NCBI RefSeq assembly: GCF_021365465.1
Contig: NZ_CP089932.1
Coordinates: 2,666,001 to 2,730,000 of the forward strand
Length of the DNA: 64,000 nt
Origin: Erwinia tracheiphila
GTDB lineage: Bacteria > Pseudomonadota > Gammaproteobacteria > Enterobacterales > Enterobacteriaceae
Reading direction: 5' to 3'
The notes beneath the pieces are model-generated. The model did not search any database and was not told the DNA's origin. It worked only from the letters and a program-made list of their open reading frames with translations. Below, piece by piece: positions 20,594-30,056 of the stretch; within the stretch, counting starts at the first letter, position 1; each line of letters starts with the position of its first letter. The position numbers and the translations under genes are program-made.

Positions 20594-22978
20594 TCATCCG
20601 TTCGCGAGTAGCTGCGCAAGACTGAGCCAAGTTTGCACAACGGTATCCGGATTGAGCGAAAGGCTGTCAATACCCTCTTCCATTAACCATGCGGCAAAGT
20701 CCTCGTGATCTGACGGTCCCTGACCACAAATGCCGACATATTTACCCTGTTTTTTCGCTGCCTTGATCGCCATAGATAACAGAGCTTTGACCGCATCGTT
20801 ACGCTCATCAAACAGCTCGGAAACCACACCAGAATCGCGATCCAACCCCAGTGTCAGCTGGGTCATGTCATTTGAACCAATTGAGAAGCCGTCAAAGTAC
20901 TGCAGGAACTGTTCAGCCAGCAGCGCATTCGAGGGGATTTCACACATCATAATTAACTTCAGATCGTTCTCACCGCGCCTCAATCCTTGTTGCGCCAGTT
21001 CATCCACTACGGCTTTAGCCTGTGCCACCGTACGTACAAATGGCACCATGATTTCAACGTTAGTCAGCCCCATCTCATTACGCACGCGCTTTACTGCAGC
21101 GCACTCCAGCGCAAAGCAATCACGGAAGCTTTCCGCAACGTAGCGCCCGGCACCACGAAAGCCCAGCATGGGGTTTTCTTCTTCCGGTTCGTAACGATCG
21201 CCCCCAACCAGATTGGCATACTCATTCGTTTTGAAATCGGAGAGACGGACAATCACTCGCTTCGGTGCAAATGCCGCCCCTAACGTCGCAATCCCTTCGG
21301 TCAGACGGGCGACATAGAATTCGACCGGGTCGTCAAACCCTTTCATCATTGAACGGATGGTCTGCTGTAATTCCGGTGTCTGGCTGTTAAATTCAAGAAG
21401 GGCTTTAGGATGAACACCTATCATTCGGTTAATGATAAACTCCAGACGCGCCAGCCCCACGCCCTCGTTAGGCAAACAGGCGAAATCAAATGCCCGATCA
21501 GGATTACCGACGTTCATCATGATTTTGAGCGGCAGGGACGGCATCTCATCGACCTGTGAACTTTTCACCTCAAAATCCAGCAAATCGTCATACACATAGC
21601 CGGTATCCCCCTCCGCACAAGAAACAGTCACTTTATGTCCTTCCCGAATCTTCGCGATAGCATCACCACAGCCAACGACCGCAGGTATGCCCAGTTCGCG
21701 AGCGATAATCGCTGCATGGCAGGTTCGTCCCCCACGGTTGGTTACGATAGCCGCCGCCTTCTTCATGATCGGCTCCCAGTCAGGGTCGGTCATATCGGTG
21801 ACCAGCACATCCCCTTTTTCAATGCGATTCATTTCGCTGATATCGTGAATGACTTTGACTGTGCCAGAGCCGATGCGATGGCCGATAGCACGACCTTCCA
21901 CCACCACTTTTCCCTGTCCCTGTAATGTATAACGCTCCATCACCTGGCCATTGGACCGCACCGTTTCCGGGCGGGCCTGCACGATAAACAATTTTCCGGT
22001 GTGCCCGTCTTTTGCCCATTCAATATCCATCGGGCGCTGGTAATGTTTTTCAATCTGTATAGCCTGTGCCGCCAGCGCTTCCACTTCTTTATCGCTCAAA
22101 CAGAAGTGATCACGATCGGCATCCGGCACCTCTTCTGTTCTTACCTGCTCACCATGCTGCTGTGAATCGCCATAAACCATGCGGATTTTTTTCGATCCCA
22201 TGTTACGCCGGACGATGGCCGGTCTGCTCGCCGCGAGGGTAGGTTTGTGCACATAGAACTCGTCCGGGTTAACCGCCCCCTGTACCACCATTTCACCCAG
22301 GCCATAAGCCGCTGTAATAAACACCACCTGATCAAAACCCGATTCGGTATCAATGGTGAACATTACCCCGGCTGCCCCCACGTCCGAACGCACCATACGC
22401 TGAACGCCGGCTGATAACGCCACGCCGCGGTGGTCATAGCCCTGATGCACGCGGTACGAAATTGCCCGGTCATTAAACAAAGAGGCAAAAACATGTTTAA
22501 CCGCCACCAGCACGGCTTCAAAGCCCTGCACGTTCAAAAAGGTTTCCTGCTGTCCGGCAAAAGAAGCATCAGGCATATCTTCCGCAGTAGCGGAGGAACG
22601 TACGGCAAAGGATGCTTCTGCATCATCGGCCGAAAGCTGTTGACAGGCATCACGAATTGCCCGCTCCAGCTCAGGCTGAAATGGTGTATCCACAATCCAC
22701 TGGCGAATCTGTTTACCGGCTTTTGCCAGCTGATCAACATCATCAATATTGGTGGTATCAAGCAGCGCATGAATGCGCCGATTTACACCGCTTTGATCGA
22801 GAAACTGGTTAAATGCCTCTGACGTGGTGGCGAAGCCGTTAGGTACAGTCACCCCCAACGAAGACATATTTGTGATCATTTCACCAAGAGAAGCATTTTT
22901 ACCTCCCACCCGATCAACATCATTCATGCCAAGCTGGTTATACCAGAGCACAAGCGGCAGGTCGCCTTTACTGGACAT
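20594..22978 (-). CDS. ppsA: Phosphoenolpyruvate synthase
   Basis: 794 residues. It converts pyruvate and ATP to PEP, AMP and phosphate for gluconeogenesis. The domains are an N-terminal ATP-grasp ([10 protein letters not shown], then [22 protein letters not shown]), a phosphohistidine swivel with the catalytic His in [14 protein letters not shown] at about residue 423, and a PEP-binding TIM barrel with the catalytic Cys in [11 protein letters not shown] near 753. The length matches E. coli (792). The regulatory partner ppsR lies divergently upstream, now separated by an IS1-type element. Confidence 0.98.
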   Translation of the reverse strand: MSSKGDLPLVLWYNQLGMNDVDRVGGKNASLGEMITNMSSLGVTVPNGFATTSEAFNQFLDQSGVNRRIHALLDTTNIDDVDQLAKAGKQIRQWIVDTPFQPELERAIRDACQQLSADDAEASFAVRSSATAEDMPDASFAGQQETFLNVQGFEAVLVAVKHVFASLFNDRAISYRVHQGYDHRGVALSAGVQRMVRSDVGAAGVMFTIDTESGFDQVVFITAAYGLGEMVVQGAVNPDEFYVHKPTLAASRPAIVRRNMGSKKIRMVYGDSQQHGEQVRTEEVPDADRDHFCLSDKEVEALAAQAIQIEKHYQRPMDIEWAKDGHTGKLFIVQARPETVRSNGQVMERYTLQGQGKVVVEGRAIGHRIGSGTVKVIHDISEMNRIEKGDVLVTDMTDPDWEPIMKKAAAIVTNRGGRTCHAAIIARELGIPAVVGCGDAIAKIREGHKVTVSCAEGDTGYVYDDLLDFEVKSSQVDEMPSLPLKIMMNVGNPDRAFDFACLPNEGVGLARLEFIINRMIGVHPKALLEFNSQTPELQQTIRSMMKGFDDPVEFYVARLTEGIATLGAAFAPKRVIVRLSDFKTNEYANLVGGDRYEPEEENPMLGFRGAGRYVAESFRDCFALECAAVKRVRNEMGLTNVEIMVPFVRTVAQAKAVVDELAQQGLRRGENDLKLIMMCEIPSNALLAEQFLQYFDGFSIGSNDMTQLTLGLDRDSGVVSELFDERNDAVKALLSMAIKAAKKQGKYVGICGQGPSDHEDFAAWLMEEGIDSLSLNPDTVVQTWLSLAQLLANG

Positions 22979-23065
22979 TGATTCAATCCTTTTAAGATGT
23001 AATTAACAAGATGAGGACAGAGTAACGCTCACTGAGCCTGGCACATCCGGTGAATGACAGAAACT

Positions 23066-23081
23066 GTTGAATCGTTCAAGC
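23066..23081. promoter_or_regulatory. Cra (FruR) site upstream of ppsA
   Basis: GTTGAATCGTTCAAGC contains the perfect palindrome TTGAA-TCG-TTCAA, matching the Cra operator consensus. It lies about 90 bases before the ppsA ATG. In E. coli, Cra activates ppsA from an upstream site. The remaining spacer (23082-23341) is AT-rich with no gene recognised apart from the short in-frame leader noted under the IS1 element. Confidence 0.75.
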
Positions 23082-23394
23082 ACGGCAAAAAAACATTTTA
23101 AGAAAACTTCGCGCCCTCAAAGTTTACATTACAATAAATTAAATATATAAATTATTGTTTTATATAATAATTTAAATTTCGACAACCTTTCCGTAAAATG
23201 CATTATCAGAATGGTATTCTTAATTAGGGATGTTTTTATGAATAAATAATAAAAACATTATTTCATTTCTTTCCCGAAGACATTTGTCTGCATGTTTAAA
23301 AAATTAATTACAGCGACAGCGTTATTATTCCTGAACTACTGGGTCGTGACGCAGACTTGCTGATAACGTATGCTTTGCGCTTTGGATGTAATAT

Positions 23395-23670
23395 ATGGCT
23401 AAAGTTGATGTCGTCTGCCCTCAGTGCAATGAAACTCATGCTGTACGATGTAACGGACATTCAGCATCCGGTGCCCAACGTTACATCTGCAAGCATTGTT
23501 CAAAGACCTTTCTGCTCAACTTTAGCTACTCCGGTGCCAAACCAGACACACACCAGACCATTGTTAATATGGCCATGAATGGTTACGGATGTCGCGATAC
23601 CGCACGGGTTCTCGGTATCAGCCTCAATACGGTTCTGCGGCACGTAAAAAAATTTCGCCAAAGCAGGTAG
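23395..23670 (+). CDS. IS1 InsA-like zinc-finger/HTH protein
   Basis: 91 residues with the Cys-rich zinc finger (VDVVCPQCNE, ICKHCSKTF) followed by an HTH (RDTARVLGISLNTVLRHVKK). Alone it acts as a repressor of IS1 transposition. It ends in FRQSR just after the A-rich slippery region. Confidence 0.9.
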   Translation: MAKVDVVCPQCNETHAVRCNGHSASGAQRYICKHCSKTFLLNFSYSGAKPDTHQTIVNMAMNGYGCRDTARVLGISLNTVLRHVKKFRQSR

Positions 23671-24092
23671 CTGAGAATATCGACCCCGAAACGGAGGTTG
23701 TTATCTGCTGTAAAGCCGGTGAACAATGGTCTTACGTGCGGTGTAAAAGCAATCCCCGGTGGTTGTTCTATGCTTATGACCGTATCCGCAAACGTGCTCT
23801 GGCCCACGTCTTCGGCCCGAGAAATGCCCCGACCCTGCGACGATTGCTGGCTCTGTTAAGCAAATTTAACATTGCCTTTTATATGACAGATGCCTGGCCG
23901 GTTTATAAAGTTCGGTTAAATGCAACAGGCCACGTGGTGAGCAAGAAATATACCCAACGGACAGAACGACATAATCTTAATCTTCGCACACATATCAAAC
24001 GACTGACCCGCAGAACAATTTGCTTTTCTAAGTCAGAGGAAATGCACGATAAGATCATCGGTTGGTATCTTACTCTTCATCATTATCAATAA
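23589..24092 (+). CDS. IS1 InsB-like transposase domain (made as InsAB by frameshift)
   Basis: The catalytic frame includes EQWSYVRCKSNPRWLFYAYDRI, YMTDAWPVYK (Asp) and SKKYTQRTERHNLNLRTHIKRL. In IS1 the active protein is an InsA-InsB fusion made by -1 slippage. The A7 run at the insA end (GTAAAAAAATTT) is the probable site. The start given by the open frame is not the biological start. Confidence 0.85.
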   Translation: MSRYRTGSRYQPQYGSAARKKISPKQVAENIDPETEVVICCKAGEQWSYVRCKSNPRWLFYAYDRIRKRALAHVFGPRNAPTLRRLLALLSKFNIAFYMTDAWPVYKVRLNATGHVVSKKYTQRTERHNLNLRTHIKRLTRRTICFSKSEEMHDKIIGWYLTLHHYQ

Positions 24093-24185
24093 ATCTGCGT
24101 CACGACCAACTACTGGCTGAATATTTGCTTTGTCAGCACAAAGTCATTTAGTCTGCTGTCATCTCTTGTCTGGAGAACCTTATCC

Positions 24186-25013
24186 GTGAACAGCGAAAGA
24201 AGCGTTTTTTATATTTCAGACGGTACTGCAATCACTGCAGAAGTGCTGGGGCATGCCGTTCTCTCACAGTTTCCGGTCAACGTGAACAGCGTCACACTCC
24301 CTTTTGTGGAAAATATCCCGCGGGCACAGGGTGTCAAAGCCCAAATTAACACCCTGTATCAACAAAGTAGGGTACGCCCGCTGGTGTTTTTCTCTATTGT
24401 CGTGCCGGAAATACGCGACATCATCCTGCAAAGCGAGGGCTTTTGTCAGGATATCGTGCAGTCACTGGTGGCTCCCCTGCAGCAGGAGCTGGGCATCGAA
24501 CCCGCGCCGGTCGCTAATCGCACCCACGGACTGACCGCCGGTAATCTCGGCAAATACGATGCGCGTATTGCCGCGATCGATTATACGCTGGCCCACGACG
24601 ATGGTATTTCATTACGCGGACTGGAAGAGTCGCAGGTCATTCTTCTTGGCGTATCCCGCTGTGGAAAAACCCCCACCAGCCTTTACCTGGCCATGCAGTT
24701 TGGCATCCGCACGGCAAACTATCCTTTCATTGCCGATGACATGGATAACCTGAAATTGCCGCCAGCTCTGAAACCCTTCCAGCACAAATTGTTCGGGCTG
24801 ACCATCGACCCGGAACGTCTGGCAGCGATCAGACAGGAACGCGCAGAAAACACCCGCTATGCCTCGCTCCGCCAGTGTCGCCTTGAAGTGGGTGAAGTGG
24901 AAGCCCTGTTTCGCACCCACCAGATCCGTTATCTGAACAGCACCAATTACTCAGTGGAAGAAATTGCCACTAAAATTCTCGACATCATGAACCTGAGCCG
25001 CCGGATGTACTAA
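24186..25013 (+). CDS. ppsR: PEP synthase regulatory protein (kinase/pyrophosphorylase)
   Basis: 275 residues (DUF299). It inactivates PpsA by ADP-dependent phosphorylation and reactivates it by Pi-dependent phosphorolysis. The P-loop-like motif is [11 protein letters not shown], and the N-terminal [18 protein letters not shown] is typical. I take the GTG at 24186 because it aligns with the family start and has GGAG about 11 bases upstream. The frame is open further upstream into the IS1 copy. Confidence 0.96.
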   Translation: MNSERSVFYISDGTAITAEVLGHAVLSQFPVNVNSVTLPFVENIPRAQGVKAQINTLYQQSRVRPLVFFSIVVPEIRDIILQSEGFCQDIVQSLVAPLQQELGIEPAPVANRTHGLTAGNLGKYDARIAAIDYTLAHDDGISLRGLEESQVILLGVSRCGKTPTSLYLAMQFGIRTANYPFIADDMDNLKLPPALKPFQHKLFGLTIDPERLAAIRQERAENTRYASLRQCRLEVGEVEALFRTHQIRYLNSTNYSVEEIATKILDIMNLSRRMY

Positions 25014-25165
25014 ACAGAGGCGCACAGTGCTTCAGAGCCGGTCGCTTTTTTCCTGCGACTGGGTGAAGGTGCTTTACGTTTGAAATCAGTGCTGATTGGT
25101 TTATTGTTGTCGCCATCACTTCCCGGCACTCCTGCCGCTTGGAAGAAACCCTTTCAGAGTGAACC

Positions 25166-26212
25166 ATGCATAAAACAGATGAACTGCGGACCGCGCGCAT
25201 CGCCAGCCTGATTACGCCCGATGAGCTGGCACAGCGCTACCCCATTACCCCGGAAATCGCCTCAGGCGTGACCGAATCCCGTCAGAGAATTGCCCGTATT
25301 CTTTCGGGTGAAGATCGCCGCCTGCTGGTTATTGCAGGTCCGTGCTCACTGCACTGTCCACAGGCAGCCATTGAATATGCACGTAAACTAAGCCACCTGC
25401 GGCAAAAACATCGGGCGCAGCTGGAAATTGTAATGCGTGCCTACTTTGAGAAACCCCGCACTGTTGTCGGCTGGAAGGGGCTTATCTCCGATCCGGATCT
25501 GAACGGCACCTGTCGGATAAACCAGGGACTGGCCACTGCCCGTAAACTGCTGTTGGATATCAATGCGCTCGGTATGCCCACCGCGACAGAGTTTCTCGAC
25601 ATGGTAGTTGGACAGTTTATTGCCGACCTGATCGGCTGGGGGGCGATTGGCGCGCGCACTACTGAAAGTCAGATCCACCGGGAAATGGCTTCCGCACTTT
25701 CCTGTCCGGTGGGCTTCAAGAACGGCACGGATGGTAATGTGCAGATCGCCGTTGATGCCATACGTGCTGCCCGCGCCAGCCATCTGTTTCTCTCGCCGGA
25801 TAAGCACGGGCAGATGACCATTTATCAGACCAGCGGCAATCCATCAGGCCATGTGATTATGCGTGGAGGCAAACAGCCTAATTATCACCCCGATGATATT
25901 GCCGCCGCCGCCGCATGCCTGCGGCAGTTCAGACTACCGGAAAGACTGGTGATCGACTTCAGTCATGGTAACTGTCTAAAACAGTATCACCGGCAAAAGG
26001 ACGTGGCGCAATCCGTTGCGGCACAAATTCGCGGCGGTTCTCAGGCTATTGCAGGCGTAATGATTGAAAGCTTTTTGCAGGAAGGAACGCAGAAAGTTGA
26101 AGCGGGCAAGCCACTGGTTTATGGTCAGTCAATCACCGATCCCTGTCTGGGCTGGGAAGATAGTGAAGAAGTTATCTCGCTGCTGGCTGACTCAGTGAAA
26201 GTCAGGGGCTGA
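25166..26212 (+). CDS. aroH: 3-deoxy-7-phosphoheptulonate synthase, Trp-sensitive type
   Basis: 348 residues, class I DAHP synthase, joining PEP and erythrose 4-phosphate at the head of the shikimate pathway. The motifs are LVIAGPCSLH, MRAYFEKPRTVVGWKGL, GARTTESQIHREM and VIDFSHGNC, with metal and PEP ligands in place. Its place after ppsR and the overall sequence point to the AroH isoenzyme. No TrpR operator is evident in the 150-base spacer upstream. Confidence 0.93.
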   Translation: MHKTDELRTARIASLITPDELAQRYPITPEIASGVTESRQRIARILSGEDRRLLVIAGPCSLHCPQAAIEYARKLSHLRQKHRAQLEIVMRAYFEKPRTVVGWKGLISDPDLNGTCRINQGLATARKLLLDINALGMPTATEFLDMVVGQFIADLIGWGAIGARTTESQIHREMASALSCPVGFKNGTDGNVQIAVDAIRAARASHLFLSPDKHGQMTIYQTSGNPSGHVIMRGGKQPNYHPDDIAAAAACLRQFRLPERLVIDFSHGNCLKQYHRQKDVAQSVAAQIRGGSQAIAGVMIESFLQEGTQKVEAGKPLVYGQSITDPCLGWEDSEEVISLLADSVKVRG

Positions 26213-26231
26213 CGACTGCGTTCATGCATTT

Positions 26232-26260
26232 ACCGGTCAGGCCGCTATAGCCAGACCGGT
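26232..26260. terminator. Hairpin between convergent aroH and chemoreceptor genes
   Basis: ACCGGTC and GACCGGT form a 7-base stem with an inner GGC/GCC pair. It lies in the 63-base gap between the two convergent stops. There is no T tract, so termination strength is uncertain. Confidence 0.4.
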
Positions 26261-26275
26261 CAGGTGACAGGGTGA

Positions 26276-27820
26276 TCAAACCCTGAATGTTGCTACCACG
26301 CTGCGAAGCGCATGTGCCTGTTCCGATAGCGATTGTGATGCGGAAGACGATTCTTCAACCAGTGCAGCGTTGTTTTGTGTCACACCATCCATCTGACTGA
26401 CCGCAATACTGACCTGGGAAATACCCTGCATCTGCTCGGAAGAAGCCAGTGAAATATTATCCATGGCGTCCGCCAGCTCCCCAACCATACCTACCACGGT
26501 GAGAATACTTTGACAGGTTCCACTCGCCACCGTCACGCCATTACCCACCTGGTCGACCGTCTGTTCAATCAATGCCTTGATTTCTTTTGCCGCCGTGGCG
26601 CTACGCTGGGCCAGCGTTCTGACCTCGCCAGCAACGACCGCGAAGCCACGACCGCCCTCACCCGCACGCGCGGCTTCCACCGCCGCATTGAGGGCCAGGA
26701 TATTCGTCTGAAAGGCAATGCTTTCAATCACACCAGTAATATCGCGGATTTTTTTAGCACTGTGCGAAATATCATGCATGGTGTCTGACATCCGGTGCAC
26801 GTCAGCCTCGCCCGCCTGTGCCAACGCCGCCGTCTCACGCGCCGTTCTGGCTGTCTCATGGGCACCCGCAGTATTACTTTTCACGGTTGCAGTAAGCTGC
26901 TCCATGCTGGCAGCGGTTTCCTGCAGCGCTGCAGCCTGCTGTTCGGTACGCGACGATAATTCGGTATTACCCTGCGCAATTTCGTCCGCGGCCAACGCTA
27001 CGTTAGATGAAGTATCTTTAATCTGGGAAACCAGTTCACGCAGTCTGGACTGCATAACCCCCAGCGACGCCAACAGGCTGTCCCGGTCATTTTTTCGCAG
27101 TGTTAATGGCGAGTTCAGATCACCCTCTGCAATAGCCGCCGCCAGTGCCTGCGCCTGAGCAGGCTCCCCACCAAGCTGACGCATCAGCAACCGCACAATC
27201 AGCACACCGGTTGCCACGGAAAGTAGTATCGACGTGGCAGCCAGAATAATCAGAATGATCGAAGAACGGCCAATTGAGCGACTGTTGTTTTCCAGGGCCT
27301 CCTGACTGTTTTGCATCAGCATATTGGTCATCTCATCAATTGCGTCCAGCAGGGCAAATTGTACCGTTCGGACCGTCGTCAATAAAAAGTCCGTCGCCTC
27401 TTTCTGGCGATTTTGTAAGCCTAGCTGGCCAGCCTGCTCCATCACGCCCAACACTTTTGACTCGTTTTCAATGACTTTAGCAAAAGTTACACGACCAGCG
27501 CCATCCGGCTCTTTCTGCACCATTTCAGCCAGTGATTCACGGTTGCTGATATACTGTGCTTTCATTGCGGTCAGACGCTGCCATTCCTGCTGCATTCTGT
27601 GCGGATCGGTAATCAGTATAATGTTTCTCACCACAACGGACATATCTCTCAGTCCGCCTCGCATGTTCAGTACCAGCTGGTATTTCCTCATTTTTACGTT
27701 CAGCGCATCATCCATTCCCTTGCGGGCATCGGTGAATGCTGTTAGTGCAACCAGAGTGCAGATAATAAACAGCATAATAAGCAGGCCGAAACCGATCGTC
27801 AGACGTGTTGATATTTTCAT
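26276..27820 (-). CDS. Methyl-accepting chemotaxis protein
   Basis: 514 residues. It has an N-terminal membrane anchor (residues 6-29), a periplasmic four-helix-bundle sensor (about 30-185), a second membrane segment (about 190-212), HAMP (213-265) and the cytoplasmic signalling hairpin with the conserved tip [40 protein letters not shown] (about 365-405). The C-terminus (RSVVATFRV) lacks the NWETF-type pentapeptide that tethers CheR/CheB, so it is a low-abundance type. The ligand is unknown. E. coli has hemP here. Confidence 0.93.
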   Translation of the reverse strand: MKISTRLTIGFGLLIMLFIICTLVALTAFTDARKGMDDALNVKMRKYQLVLNMRGGLRDMSVVVRNIILITDPHRMQQEWQRLTAMKAQYISNRESLAEMVQKEPDGAGRVTFAKVIENESKVLGVMEQAGQLGLQNRQKEATDFLLTTVRTVQFALLDAIDEMTNMLMQNSQEALENNSRSIGRSSIILIILAATSILLSVATGVLIVRLLMRQLGGEPAQAQALAAAIAEGDLNSPLTLRKNDRDSLLASLGVMQSRLRELVSQIKDTSSNVALAADEIAQGNTELSSRTEQQAAALQETAASMEQLTATVKSNTAGAHETARTARETAALAQAGEADVHRMSDTMHDISHSAKKIRDITGVIESIAFQTNILALNAAVEAARAGEGGRGFAVVAGEVRTLAQRSATAAKEIKALIEQTVDQVGNGVTVASGTCQSILTVVGMVGELADAMDNISLASSEQMQGISQVSIAVSQMDGVTQNNAALVEESSSASQSLSEQAHALRSVVATFRV

Positions 27821-28043
27821 TGGTGGTCCCTGTAAATGTGTGTGAATGAGAAGTTATCGGCAGAAGATGAAAACAGATAAGGAATAATTGGCGTGCAGTG
27901 AGCGATTTGCAAAACGGTGAGTTTGCTCACCCAATTGTTCGCAACAATTTGAGAGAGTAACATGCCGTGCCGACATCCTTAAGATACCCTCCGGCAATGA
28001 AACACCCTGTCGCAGATACGCACGGCTTGACGTACCGCATCGG

Positions 28044-29249
28044 TCAGCCGCTGGATGCCGGAACCTGTTTTTTACTGGCACACCACCATAAAACTAATGC
28101 CGCAAGCGCAATCGCACCCATCACCATAAATGCCCTGCTCCAGCCATAATGGGTGGCGATAACGCCCGCCAGCGCCGGGCTGAATGCCGCACCCACACCT
28201 TGTAATAGCATGACAAAGGCCTGTCCAGCATTGGTATGCCCGCTCCCACTTAAGAGCTGGACGATATAGCCGGGAATAGCCACGCCCAGAATACCGGCAG
28301 CGACACCGTCCAGCACCTGCACAGGCAGAAGGATCAGCGGTGCCGCCGAGCCAGAGGCCAGTACGGCTCGTAACGGTAACACCATCAAGGCCAGCATAAT
28401 CAGCCGACGGTAACCGAATTTACCGGCGTTGGACGCAGTCAACAAGGCAACCGGGATCATCACACATTGTGAAATCACAACTGTTGCGGCCGCATAAACG
28501 CCGGGGGGAATACCCTGGAGTGGCGCAAGTGCTGCTGCACGCATGCTTAATAACGGCAGTAAAGCCGCATTCGCCAGATGAAACAGCAACAGGGTGATAC
28601 CCACCACCACCAACGCGGTATTACGCCGCAGCGCCCCTAATGGCAGAATCGGTGCAGAAGGCGCTGCGCTATCCAGCCCTCTGGCTGCGTGATTGTCGAT
28701 GTCATCATGCCGAACCAACAACACGCTAAACGCCGTCAGAAGTGCCATGCAGGTCATCAAAACAAAAACCGAACCCGTTCCCCAGTACCAGGTAGCCACT
28801 CCCGCAATCACCGCAGCACTAAGATTTCCTGCATGGTTAAACGCTTCATTTTTGCCCATCTGTCGGTTAAACCCCGACCGCCCGGTCAGACCCAGCGTTA
28901 TCCCCGCAACAACAGGCGCAATGCAAGCAGCAGAGATCCCGGTGACAATCTGTGACAGGGTTGTCGTTATCGTTTGCGGATAAAACCAGAGCAGGAGTGT
29001 GGCACCTGTTATCATCATACATCCACTAAACAGCCACAGACGTTTGCGCGATGTTGCATCGGTCAGCATCCCGGCAGGCAACGTGGCAGCCAGTCCTGCT
29101 AATCCACCAGCCGTCATAACAAAACCAATATCATCGGCTTTCCAGTGATGCTCAGTCAGAAAAATTCCCAGAAACGGCCCCAGTCCATCTCTTACATCAG
29201 CCAGAAAAAAGTTGACCAGGCACAGAGCCTGAAGTGAGCGAATCGGCAT
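28044..29249 (-). CDS. MFS transporter
   Basis: 401 residues with about 12 hydrophobic helices. The loop between helices 2 and 3 carries GMLTDATSRKRLW, a form of MFS motif A. The first helix region (NFFLADVRDGLGPFLGIFL) is characteristic of a subgroup of uncharacterised MFS proteins. No substrate can be assigned. It has been inserted, relative to E. coli, between aroH and ydiU together with the chemoreceptors. Confidence 0.85.
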   Translation of the reverse strand: MPIRSLQALCLVNFFLADVRDGLGPFLGIFLTEHHWKADDIGFVMTAGGLAGLAATLPAGMLTDATSRKRLWLFSGCMMITGATLLLWFYPQTITTTLSQIVTGISAACIAPVVAGITLGLTGRSGFNRQMGKNEAFNHAGNLSAAVIAGVATWYWGTGSVFVLMTCMALLTAFSVLLVRHDDIDNHAARGLDSAAPSAPILPLGALRRNTALVVVGITLLLFHLANAALLPLLSMRAAALAPLQGIPPGVYAAATVVISQCVMIPVALLTASNAGKFGYRRLIMLALMVLPLRAVLASGSAAPLILLPVQVLDGVAAGILGVAIPGYIVQLLSGSGHTNAGQAFVMLLQGVGAAFSPALAGVIATHYGWSRAFMVMGAIALAALVLWWCASKKQVPASSG

Positions 29250-29945
29250 GTTATCTCCTCAGCAGTAAAGTTTATGATAGCTGGTGGTCGTCCGGTCGTT
29301 GGCTATGGAGCCTGTAGTGTAAAAATCCACTGCGGGAGTGGACTTTCATCCTCATCGCAATAAACGAAGAGGGAAATGCCACATACAGACCCTTTCATTT
29401 CGCTGCAAGCAGCCTGTCACGCTTTGGCACGGCTTATCCCGCCTCTGTACCCATATTCAGAAACGGCATTTCTGGCGTTCTGTTTTAAGTGTGCTGCGCG
29501 GGAGAAACGCTATGCTTCCGGGGTTTTAATCAGGCGGTAAATTTACCCGATCAACTAATCTGATTTAAGTATTGATTGTCATTGCTTTAAATAAAGTTAA
29601 CCCTTTCTTCCAGCGATGGTAATTTATGTGAAAGCGATTGCCGATCGAAAAAAAAGTTGACGGTTGAATCACTTCAGTCACCTTTCAATGGCAATGAAAT
29701 AGCATCATTACCCCAACGCTGCGTATCGTCTGCTAAATGGTTATTTGTCTTGTTTTTCAGATTACTCACCTTCTATTTTATATATTCGATGATTTTCTAT
29801 TGGTAAATTATTATTTTCCCCTGTTCCAGACGTAGTGTGATTGTCAGGGATTTATTTAACTGATAAGCATTCTAATTTAATCAGAACAATGTCATGTCGA
29901 GGATTCAGATTGAACTGCCCGATAGAAGGAATATTTGAGTTAAAT
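29250..29945. other. Long spacer without a recognised gene
   Basis: About 700 bases between the MFS gene and the broken chemoreceptor. Short frames at 29338-29529 and 29841-30026 show no known motif. AT-rich, with a strong terminator at its right end. Confidence 0.4.
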
Positions 29946-29981
29946 AATGATATCCGTTTTAAACGAATATCATTGTTTTTT
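29946..29981 (+). terminator. Strong orphan intrinsic terminator
   Basis: The stem AATGATAT/ATATCATT has an inner CGTTT/AAACG stem and is followed by GTTTTTT on the plus strand. No plus-strand gene precedes it. On the minus strand it could serve the chemoreceptor pseudogene ending at 30057, but the T run there is poor. Confidence 0.65.
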
Positions 29982-30056
29982 AATCACGGCCAATTCTGTC
30001 CGCCAGAGACGCTTTTAAACGATTAAAATACACCAGCGTGTCCATACAAATGGCCA

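Larger units (their letters stand above)
23342..24107 (+). mobile_element. IS1-family element, copy A (766 bp, intact)
   Basis: The ends are inverted GGTCGTGACGCAGA. An 8-base target duplication AACTACTG (23334-23341 and 24108-24115) flanks it, as expected for IS1. It contains insA and insB frames joined by an A7 slippery tract. It separates the divergent ppsA and ppsR promoters and has landed in the ppsR leader. Confidence 0.92.

Noticed and set aside
23395..24092. IS1 copy A as a frameshifted pseudogene
   Set aside because: The insA/insB break coincides with the normal programmed slippery site, the ends and target duplication are intact, so it is the ordinary IS1 arrangement.
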